A stretch of 64,000 bases of DNA, from the NCBI RefSeq assembly GCF_000935045.1, contig NZ_JYKS01000040.1:62001-126000 (forward strand), written 5' to 3'. The notes under the pieces were generated by a model. That model was not told where the DNA came from, did no database searches, and was given only the letters and a program-made list of their open reading frames with translations. Below, one piece after another: positions 52,313-59,196 of the stretch. Origin of the DNA: Pseudomonas sp. 10-1B (GTDB lineage: Bacteria > Pseudomonadota > Gammaproteobacteria > Pseudomonadales > Pseudomonadaceae). The position numbers were made by a program, and so were the translations under genes. Numbering within the stretch: position 1 is the stretch's first letter; every line of letters begins with the position of its first letter.

Positions 52313-53788
52313 ATGTCTGCCAATAGCCCTCGTTACCAAGACCTTCAGTTGCAACCGCTTGCCGGCCAGTGGCGCGCCGGCAGCGCCGGCAAGACCCTGA
52401 ACGTGCATAACCCGTACAACGACGAATTGTTGTTGCAGATTCAACAGGCCAGCCGCGCCGACCTCGATGCCGCCTACCACGAGGCAGCCCGTGCCCAACT
52501 GCAATGGGCAGCACTGGGGCCGGCTGCGCGCGCTGCGGTGCTGCACGAAGTGGTGGCTATCTTCGACCGGCGTCGCGACGAAATCATCGACTGGATCATT
52601 CGCGAGTCCGGCAGTACCCGGCTCAAGGCCCAGTTGGAATGGGGCGCGGCGCGGGCGATTGCGCTGGAGTCGGCATCGTTCCCGTCGCGGGTGCACGGGC
52701 GCATCGTCGAGTCCAACGTGCCGGGCAAGGAAAGCCGCGTGTACCGCAGTGCCCTGGGCGTTGTCGGGGTCATCAGCCCGTGGAATTTCCCGCTGCACCT
52801 GACCCAGCGCTCGATTGCCCCGGCGCTGGCGCTGGGCAACGCCGTGGTGGTCAAGCCTGCCAGCGATACCCCGGTGTGCGGCGGCCTGCTGCTGGCGCGC
52901 ATTTTCGAAGAGGCCGGGTTGCCGGCCGGGGTACTCAGTGTAGTGGTTGGCGCGGGCAGCGAGATTGGTGATGCCTTCGTCGAGCACCCGCTGCCAGCGC
53001 TGATCACCTTCACCGGTTCCACCCCGGTCGGGCGTGGTATCGGCCGCATCGCCAGCGGTGGCGAACACCTCAAGCACGTCGCGCTGGAACTGGGCGGCAA
53101 CAGCCCGTTGGTAGTGCTGGACGATGCCGACCTCGAACAGGCAGTCAATGCAGCGGTGTTCGGCAAGTTTCTGCACCAGGGGCAGATCTGCATGGCCGTG
53201 AACCGGATCATCATTGACGACAGCCTCTACGAGGCGTTCGCCGAGCGCTTCGTCGCACGGGTCAGGGAGCTGGCGGTGGGTGATCCGGCCTCGGCCGGCA
53301 CAGTGATCGGGCCGGTGATCAATGCCCGGCAACTGCAGGGCCTGCTGGACAAGATCAAGCTGGCGCATGACGAAGGCGCCGAGCCGCTGTACGAGGGCGG
53401 CATCAGCGGCAACCTGCTGGCCCCGCATGTGTATGGCGAGGTCACCTTCGACATGGACCTTGCGCGCAACGAAATCTTCGGGCCGTTGGTGGGCCTTATG
53501 CGTGCGCGTGACGAAACCCATGCGCTGGAGCTGGCCAACGCCAGCGAATTCGGGCTTTCCAGTGCGGTGTTCAGCCGCAACCTGGAGCGCGCCGTGCGCT
53601 TTGCCCGCCAAGTGCGTGCGGGCATGAGTCACATCAACGACATTCCGGTGAACGACGAGGCCAACGCGCCGTTCGGCGGCGAGAAGAACTCGGGGCTTGG
53701 CCGCTTCAACGGTGACTGGGCGATCGACGAGTTCACCCGTGATCACTGGGTCAGCGTGCAGCATGTGCCGCGCCAGTATCCGTTCTGA
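52313..53788 (+). CDS. Aryl aldehyde dehydrogenase (benzaldehyde/vanillin dehydrogenase type)
   Basis: 491-residue ALDH. The catalytic Cys is in FLHQGQICMAVNRIIID and the general base Glu in VALELGGNSPLVVLDDADLEQ; GVISPWNFPLHLTQRSIAPALALGN binds NAD. The GQICMxxNRI form is typical of benzaldehyde and vanillin dehydrogenases. It starts 14 bases after the MFS gene. Expected role: aldehyde from the decarboxylase to benzoate or vanillate. It differs from the ALDH at 19969 in sequence and operon. Confidence 0.88.
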   Translation: MSANSPRYQDLQLQPLAGQWRAGSAGKTLNVHNPYNDELLLQIQQASRADLDAAYHEAARAQLQWAALGPAARAAVLHEVVAIFDRRRDEIIDWIIRESGSTRLKAQLEWGAARAIALESASFPSRVHGRIVESNVPGKESRVYRSALGVVGVISPWNFPLHLTQRSIAPALALGNAVVVKPASDTPVCGGLLLARIFEEAGLPAGVLSVVVGAGSEIGDAFVEHPLPALITFTGSTPVGRGIGRIASGGEHLKHVALELGGNSPLVVLDDADLEQAVNAAVFGKFLHQGQICMAVNRIIIDDSLYEAFAERFVARVRELAVGDPASAGTVIGPVINARQLQGLLDKIKLAHDEGAEPLYEGGISGNLLAPHVYGEVTFDMDLARNEIFGPLVGLMRARDETHALELANASEFGLSSAVFSRNLERAVRFARQVRAGMSHINDIPVNDEANAPFGGEKNSGLGRFNGDWAIDEFTRDHWVSVQHVPRQYPF

Positions 53789-53809
53789 TGCACTGAGTGA
53801 CTGAGTAGC

Positions 53810-53827
53810 GCCCGGCCCAGGCCGGGC
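53810..53827 (+). terminator. Hairpin after the aldehyde dehydrogenase gene
   Basis: Perfect stem GCCCGGC-CCAG-GCCGGGC. It lacks a T-run, so it may slow or stabilise rather than fully terminate; the porin gene lies 80 bases further on. Confidence 0.45.
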
Positions 53828-53907
53828 ATTCGTGCAGCCTCGTCACCACGGGCTCTGGGCAGCCTGCGGGGGGCGGCTGCGTCCAAGAAAAGCGGAGAAC
53901 AATAATA

Positions 53908-55161
53908 ATGATGCACACAACTTTCACGCTGGCCCGTTCATCCCTGGCGGTTTCGCTGGCGCTGGGCCTGAGTTTGCCAGCCTGGGCCGAGGAGGGCGGC
54001 TTCTTCGAGGATGCCAAGGCCGGGCTGACACTGCGCAACTACTATTTCAACCGCGATTTCCGCGACCCGGGGGCGGCCAAGAGCAAGGTTGAGGAATGGG
54101 CCCAAGGCTTCATCTTCAAGTTCAGCTCAGGTTATACCCCAGGGCTGATCGGTTTCGGCCTGGACGGCATCGCCATGTTCGGCGTGAAGCTCGACAGTGG
54201 CCGCGGGACCAGTGGCTCCGACCTGTTACCAGTGCATGATGACGGCCGCGCGGCTGACGACTATGGCCGCGCCGGGTTGGCTGCGAAGCTGCGCATTTCG
54301 GCCACCGAGTTGAAGGTGGGTGAACTGCTGCCGGACATTCCATTGCTGCGTTACGACGATGGCCGCCTGTTGCCGCAGACCTTCCGCGGTGCAATGCTCG
54401 ACTCACGCGAGATCGAAGGCCTGAGCTTGCAGGCTGGCCAGTACCGTGAGGTGAGCCTGCGCAACTCGTCCGACATGCAGGACCTTTCTGCCTGGGCCGC
54501 GCCTGGGGTGACCTCGGACGGGTTCAACTATGCCGGTGCCGAGTACCGCTTCAACCAGCAGCGTACGCTGATCGGTGCCTGGCATTCGCAACTGGAGGAC
54601 ATCTACCAGCAAAGCTACTTCAACCTGCTGCATAGCCAGCGGGTAGGGGAGTGGACGCTAGGCGCCAACCTCGGTTACTTCATCGACCGGGACGATGGCC
54701 AGGCCCGCATCGGCGACATTCAGAGCCGCACCGGTTACGCCTTGCTGTCTGCCGCGCATAGCGGTCACACGCTGTACCTGGGGCTGCAGAAGGTCAGTGG
54801 CGACAGCCAGTGGATGTCGGTGTACGGCAGTAGCGGTCGGACCCTGGGCAATGACATGTTCAACGGCAACTTCAGCAACGCCGACGAGCGCTCGTGGCAA
54901 GTGCGTTACGACTACAACTTTGCCGCGCTGGGTGTGCCTGGGCTGCTGGCGATGGTGCGTTACGGGCATGGCGAGAATGCCACCACGGCGGCCGGCAGCA
55001 ATGGCAAGGAGTGGGAGCGCGACACCGAGGTCAACTACACCATCCAGAGCGGGGCGTTGAAGAACCTCAACATCCGCCTGAACAACGCGACCAACCGGCG
55101 TAGCTTCAATAGCGACTTCGACCAGACGCGTTTGATCGTCAGCTACCCGCTGTCATTGTAA
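53908..55161 (+). CDS. OprD-family outer membrane porin, probable aromatic-acid channel
   Basis: 417 residues with a signal peptide (LARSSLAVSLALGLSLPAWA) and an 18-strand-type OprD barrel. Landmarks: FFEDAKAGLTLRNYYFNRDFRD at the N-terminus, GFGLDGIAMFGVKLDSGRG, and the C-terminal NLNIRLNNATNRRSFNSDFDQTRLIVSYPLSL ending in a hydrophobic residue as BAM substrates do. The family includes OpdK, a vanillate channel in P. aeruginosa; the location beside vanR/vanAB supports vanillate or benzoate uptake. Confidence 0.9.
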   Translation: MMHTTFTLARSSLAVSLALGLSLPAWAEEGGFFEDAKAGLTLRNYYFNRDFRDPGAAKSKVEEWAQGFIFKFSSGYTPGLIGFGLDGIAMFGVKLDSGRGTSGSDLLPVHDDGRAADDYGRAGLAAKLRISATELKVGELLPDIPLLRYDDGRLLPQTFRGAMLDSREIEGLSLQAGQYREVSLRNSSDMQDLSAWAAPGVTSDGFNYAGAEYRFNQQRTLIGAWHSQLEDIYQQSYFNLLHSQRVGEWTLGANLGYFIDRDDGQARIGDIQSRTGYALLSAAHSGHTLYLGLQKVSGDSQWMSVYGSSGRTLGNDMFNGNFSNADERSWQVRYDYNFAALGVPGLLAMVRYGHGENATTAAGSNGKEWERDTEVNYTIQSGALKNLNIRLNNATNRRSFNSDFDQTRLIVSYPLSL

Positions 55162-55566
55162 ATGTCTTGTTGGCCTCATCGCCGGCAAGCCAGCTCCCAC
55201 AGGTACTGCACAGGGCTTGAGGCCTATGCGGTCGAGGTGGGAGCGGCCTTGTGTCGCGAAAGGGCTGCAGAGCAGCCCCAGCAATATATGCTCCGATACC
55301 CAGATCCTGGGGCCGCACTACGGCCCTTTCGCGACACAAGGCCGCTCCCACAAAGCCCGCGTCGAGCTTACGAACTGAGTACTCTGCGCGACACCGCAGC
55401 GCATAGGGCTGGGTGATCTCCTATAGGAACGCGATCATACGGGGAATCGCGATCGCCCTGTGCATGCCGATCAAGGTGAAGGTCGGCATACCGGCGGCCG
55501 AACTGGCCAGCAACAACCCCTCGGCTTGCGCTAAGATGCCCGCTCCTGTCTCTGGAAGTTGCCTGG
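55162..55566. other. Intergenic region with two REP types and a repeated 20-mer
   Basis: No gene. A type A REP unit (about 55171-55204) and an inverted type C pair (55236-55352) are followed by 55404-55423, the exact inverse of 13372-13391. The last ~140 bases are the vanR upstream region; I see no VanR palindrome in it. Confidence 0.65.
55171..55352. repeat. REP units: one type A, one inverted type C pair
   Basis: Type A core cggcaagccagctcccacag at about 55183. Type C units gagcggccttgtgtcgcgaa (about 55241) and ttcgcgacacaaggccgctc (about 55329) are inverted around a gggctgcagagcagcccc hairpin. Confidence 0.82.
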
Positions 55567-56280
55567 ATGAGCAAACCCGGTCAAATGGTGCTGGTAGCGT
55601 TGCGCAAGATGATCGCCTCGGGCGAACTGGCGGCCGGCGAGCGCTTGATGGAAGTTCCTACCGCCGAACTGTTCGGTGTCTCACGCATGCCGGTACGCAT
55701 GGCGTTTCGCACCCTCGAGCAGGAGGGCCTGCTGGTGCGTTTTGGGGGGCGGGGGTTCCGGGTACGTTCGGTCAGCGCCGATGACATCGCCGGCGCGGTC
55801 GAGGTGCGCGGCGTGCTGGAGGGCCTGGCTGCCCGACAGGCCGCAGAGCGTGGCTTGTCAGCGCAAGCACGCGCAGCGCTGCAGCAGTGTCTGGTAGATG
55901 GCGACCAGCTGTTCGACAAGGGCTTCGTGACCGAAGAAGACTTGCAGGCCTATCACGACCTCAACATGCGCTTTCACCAGGTGATCATCGAAGCCAGCCA
56001 CAATCCGGCCATTGCCGATGCCTTGGCGCGCAACGACCACCTGCCGTTCGCCTCGGTTACCGCACTGGCCGTGGACCGCCATGACCTGGCTCGTGAATAC
56101 CGGCGCTTCAACTTCGCGCACATGCAGCACCATGCGGTGTTCGACGCCCTGGTCAACGGCCAGGGCGCCCGCGCCGAAGCGATCATGCGCGAGCACGCCA
56201 ATGCCACCTTGCGTTATGCCGAGACCTTCGGCGGGGCGACCGTTGACGCGGGCATGAAAGTCATCTTGCCTTCGTCGTAA
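55567..56280 (+). CDS. vanR: VanR, GntR/FadR-family regulator of vanillate genes
   Basis: 237 residues: winged helix (LRKMIASGELAAGERLMEVPTAELFGVSRMPVRMAFRTLEQEGLLV) plus FCD ligand domain (HDLNMRFHQVIIEASHNPAIADAL). In Pseudomonas and Acinetobacter VanR represses vanAB and is released by vanillate. It ends 6 bases from the convergent vanB. Palindromes with ATGGATCCAT at vanA and at the VanK-like gene are its probable operators. Confidence 0.9.
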   Translation: MSKPGQMVLVALRKMIASGELAAGERLMEVPTAELFGVSRMPVRMAFRTLEQEGLLVRFGGRGFRVRSVSADDIAGAVEVRGVLEGLAARQAAERGLSAQARAALQQCLVDGDQLFDKGFVTEEDLQAYHDLNMRFHQVIIEASHNPAIADALARNDHLPFASVTALAVDRHDLAREYRRFNFAHMQHHAVFDALVNGQGARAEAIMREHANATLRYAETFGGATVDAGMKVILPSS

Positions 56281-56286
56281 GCCGGC

Positions 56287-57237
56287 TCAGATGTCGAGCA
56301 CCAGCAAGGGCGTCTTCGAGCGCGAGCAGCAGGGCGTGAACTGATCGTTCAGCGCCTGTTCTTCTTCCGTGAGGAACAGGTCGCGATGGTCTGGTGTGCC
56401 CTGCAGCACGCGGGTCAGGCAGGTGCCGCAAATACCTTGTTCGCACGACATGGCGATCTCGATGCCGTGCCGTTCCAGCACCTGCACCACGGTCTGGTCG
56501 GCCGGCACTTCGAAGACCTGGCCGGTGCTGCCGACCTGCACCGAAAAGCTGCCATCGTCGCTGCTATCGACCGGCGCCGCGGCAAAGTATTCGCGGTGCA
56601 GGCAGGCCTCTTGCCAACCCAGCCCCCTGGCGCTGTCCAGCACATGTTGCATGAAGCCACCGGGCCCACACACATACAGGTGCACATCGTCTTGCGGGCT
56701 GCCCAGTACCCGGGCAATGTCCAGTGCGGTTTCCGGCTGCTCGTCAAAGTGTACGAACAGGCGATCGGCGAAGGGCGCGTTGCGGATGCGCTGGACAAAG
56801 GCTGCGCGCTCGCTGGACCGGGCGCAGTAGTGCAGCTCGAAATCCCCGCCGCTGTGGGATAACTGCTCGGCCATGCACAGGATCGGGGTAATACCGATCC
56901 CCCCGGCGAACAGCAAACTGCGCCGCGCGCCCTCGGCCAATGGGAACAGGTTTCGCGGCGTGCTGATGCGCAGCCGGGCACCGGCCTGCACCTGCTCGTG
57001 CAGGCTACGCGAGCCACCGCGTGATGCCGGGTCGTTGAGCACGCCGATCAGGTAGCGATGGCGCTCCTCGGGGTGGTTGCACAGGGAATACTGGCGCACC
57101 AGCCCACCAGGCAGGTGTACATCGATATGTGCGCCAGCGCTGAAGGCCGGCAGCGGGCTGCCATCAGCCGCCGCCAGTTCGAAACTGCAGATACCCTGCG
57201 CTTCGTCGTTACGGGATACCACTACGGCGTCGATCAT
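56287..57237 (-). CDS. vanB: VanB, vanillate O-demethylase reductase
   Basis: 316 residues of the phthalate-dioxygenase-reductase type: an FMN-binding part (GGLVRQYSLCNHPEERHRY), a NAD part (LLFAGGIGITPILCMAEQL) and a C-terminal plant-type 2Fe-2S ferredoxin (MSCEQGICGTCLTRVLQG ... CCSRSK). It passes electrons from NAD(P)H to VanA. It starts 12 bases after vanA and is not preceded by another gene on this strand. Confidence 0.95.
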   Translation of the reverse strand: MIDAVVVSRNDEAQGICSFELAAADGSPLPAFSAGAHIDVHLPGGLVRQYSLCNHPEERHRYLIGVLNDPASRGGSRSLHEQVQAGARLRISTPRNLFPLAEGARRSLLFAGGIGITPILCMAEQLSHSGGDFELHYCARSSERAAFVQRIRNAPFADRLFVHFDEQPETALDIARVLGSPQDDVHLYVCGPGGFMQHVLDSARGLGWQEACLHREYFAAAPVDSSDDGSFSVQVGSTGQVFEVPADQTVVQVLERHGIEIAMSCEQGICGTCLTRVLQGTPDHRDLFLTEEEQALNDQFTPCCSRSKTPLLVLDI

Positions 57238-57249
57238 GTCGGCTATTCC

Positions 57250-58317
57250 TCAGGCAGGGGTGGCGCTGGTCGCGATCAGGTGCGGCTGGAGCGCGTGCTC
57301 CTTGGCGATCAACCGCTCCAGAATCTTGCGCGACTGCACGCCGCCGGCATCGATGTTCAGCTTCAGCAGATTGCGCTCAGGGTAGGCCAGCAGGTTCTGC
57401 TGCTGGCGTTCGAGCATTTCCAGGTCTTCACTGAAAATCTTGCCCTGGCCTTCACGGATGTTGTCGGTCAGGGCCTGGTCGTGCGCCGCGAAATTGCGCG
57501 CCATGCCCCAGAAGTACCAGATCGAGGTGTCGCTCTCTGGGGTGATGAAATCGACCACGATGCTCGACGCCTTGTGCTGTGCATCGGCGTGGTAGCCACC
57601 CTTGCCGGCATGCGCCACGCCCACTTCGATCAGCACATGGCTGGGTGGCGTGAAGCGGCAGATCTGCCAACGGTCTACCGGCACATCGTCGGCCAGGCCG
57701 TTGCCGCGCAGGGCCATGCGCCAGAACGGTGGGGCCATGATGTTTTCCATGTGGCGGGCGGTGACCACCTCATCGCCGGTGACAGTGGTCACCGGCGGCG
57801 CTTCATCGATTTCCTTCTGGCCAATGCTGGAGGCGTGGACGTAGGTCTCGTGGGTGAGGTCCATCAGGTTGTCGATCATCAGGCGGTAGTCGCAGCCGAT
57901 GTGGAACAACCCGCCGCCGTAGGCCCACTCATCATTCACCGCCCATTCCAGGTGCGGGATCAGCGCCGGGTCGGCCTGTGCCTGGTCGCCGGGCCAGACC
58001 CAGATGAAGCCATAGCGCTCCACCGCAGCGAAGGTCTTGTTGCACGGAAAGCCACGTACCCGCTGGCCTGGCATCGAGACCGTCTTGCCATCGCAGCCCA
58101 TGACCAGGCCGTGGTAGCCGCACACCAGGTTGCCGTCCTCGACATAGCCCAGCGACAGCGGCGCACCGCGGTGTGGGCAGAAGTCCTCCACGGCGGCTAC
58201 ACGGTTCTCGTGGCTGCGGTAGAACACGATCTTTTCCCCACAGATCTGCCGGCCAAGGGGTTTGCTGGCGATTTCATCAGGGGTGCAGGCGACGTACCAG
58301 GTGTTTTTCGGGTACAT
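57250..58317 (-). CDS. vanA: VanA, vanillate O-demethylase oxygenase
   Basis: 355 residues. The Rieske 2Fe-2S ligands are Cys47 and His49 (FCPHRGAP) and Cys66 and His69 (VCGYHG). The mononuclear iron ligands are in LMDLTHETYVH: His156 and His161, with D153 before them. It converts vanillate to protocatechuate plus formaldehyde with VanB and oxygen. Ribosome-binding site GGAGAG precedes ATG 58317. The promoter region carries two VanR-like palindromes. Confidence 0.96.
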   Translation of the reverse strand: MYPKNTWYVACTPDEIASKPLGRQICGEKIVFYRSHENRVAAVEDFCPHRGAPLSLGYVEDGNLVCGYHGLVMGCDGKTVSMPGQRVRGFPCNKTFAAVERYGFIWVWPGDQAQADPALIPHLEWAVNDEWAYGGGLFHIGCDYRLMIDNLMDLTHETYVHASSIGQKEIDEAPPVTTVTGDEVVTARHMENIMAPPFWRMALRGNGLADDVPVDRWQICRFTPPSHVLIEVGVAHAGKGGYHADAQHKASSIVVDFITPESDTSIWYFWGMARNFAAHDQALTDNIREGQGKIFSEDLEMLERQQQNLLAYPERNLLKLNIDAGGVQSRKILERLIAKEHALQPHLIATSATPA

Positions 58318-58343
58318 GGGAGGCTCTCCGGGGTTTTGTTTTT

Positions 58344-58363
58344 ATTTAATGGATCCATTAAAT
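58344..58363. promoter_or_regulatory. VanR-like operator over the vanA -10 region
   Basis: Perfect 20-base palindrome ATTTAATGGATCCATTAAAT. Read on the minus strand, TTGACC, an 18-base spacer and TTTAAT form a plausible -35/-10 pair, with the -10 inside the palindrome, so VanR binding would stop vanAB. Confidence 0.72.
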
Positions 58364-58433
58364 CGCCGGATCTCAATGAGGGTCAATTAAAAATGTCTGT
58401 ATTTCGCGGGTTCTGGGCGATTATCGGACTGTC

Positions 58434-58445
58434 AATGGATCCATT
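58434..58445. promoter_or_regulatory. VanR-like operator, upstream copy
   Basis: AATGGATCCATT, a perfect 12-base palindrome with the same core as the vanA -10 site, 86 bases away centre to centre. Confidence 0.66.
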
Positions 58446-58530
58446 ATGTGCTCGGTTAATGCATTGCCCACAACACCTGCTATTCCTAGTCAAGGTATTC
58501 AGCCGTTGTTTTCATGAGGAACAGGCGTCG

Positions 58531-59196
58531 ATGCTGGTCATCGAACAACTCTGCAAATCATTCCCCACCCCCCAAGGTCAGCTCCCGGTCTTGCAGGGCG
58601 TCGACCTGCGGTTGCTGCGTGGCAGCAGCCTGGCGCTGATGGGCGAGTCGGGCAGCGGCAAGAGCACCTTGCTGCACCTGGTGGCTGGCCTGGACCGCGC
58701 CGACAGTGGCCGCATCCTGATCGACGACGTGCCGCTCGACAGCCGTTCGGAGGCGTCGCTGGCGTTGTGGCGGCGCGAGGGGATTGGCCTGGTGTTCCAG
58801 CAGTACAACCTGATCAGCAGTCTGGACGTTGGCCTGAACCTGTCGTTCCAGGCCCGCCTTGCCGGGCGGCATGACCCGCATTGGGTGGCTTACCTGGCAC
58901 AGCGCCTGGGCCTGGCGGACCTGCTTTCGCGTTACCCGGAACAGCTTTCTGGTGGCCAGCAACAGCGTGTCGCCATCGGCCGCGCCCTGGCTGGGCGCCC
59001 GGCCTGGCTGCTGGCCGACGAACCCACCGGCAGCCTCGATGAAGCCAGCAGCGATGAAGTGCTGAACCTGCTGTTGCAACTGGTCGCCGAAGCCGGCAGC
59101 GGTGTGCTGATGGTCACTCACAGCCCTCGGCTGGCGGCGCGGTTGCAGCAGCGTTGCTACCTGCAGGCAGGCCGCGTGCGGGCCGAGCAGGGCTGA
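58531..59196 (+). CDS. ABC transporter ATP-binding protein (LolD/MacB-type)
   Basis: 221 residues: Walker A GESGSGKST, signature LSGGQQQRVAIGRALA, Walker B WLLADEPTGSLDEAS, switch His in MVTHS. Its partner is the FtsX-like permease that overlaps it by one base. The family moves lipoproteins, lipids or peptides at the inner membrane rather than small solutes. Start ATG 58531; the much longer upstream frame overlaps the vanA promoter region and is not real. Confidence 0.92.
   Translation: MLVIEQLCKSFPTPQGQLPVLQGVDLRLLRGSSLALMGESGSGKSTLLHLVAGLDRADSGRILIDDVPLDSRSEASLALWRREGIGLVFQQYNLISSLDVGLNLSFQARLAGRHDPHWVAYLAQRLGLADLLSRYPEQLSGGQQQRVAIGRALAGRPAWLLADEPTGSLDEASSDEVLNLLLQLVAEAGSGVLMVTHSPRLAARLQQRCYLQAGRVRAEQG

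Noticed and set aside
52061..53764. 567-codon ORF antisense to the aldehyde dehydrogenase at 52313
   Set aside because: Shadow; no recognisable domain.
57058..58530. N-terminal extension of the ABC ATPase frame back to 57058
   Set aside because: It overlaps vanA and vanB and the VanR-like sites; the ATPase fold begins at 58531.
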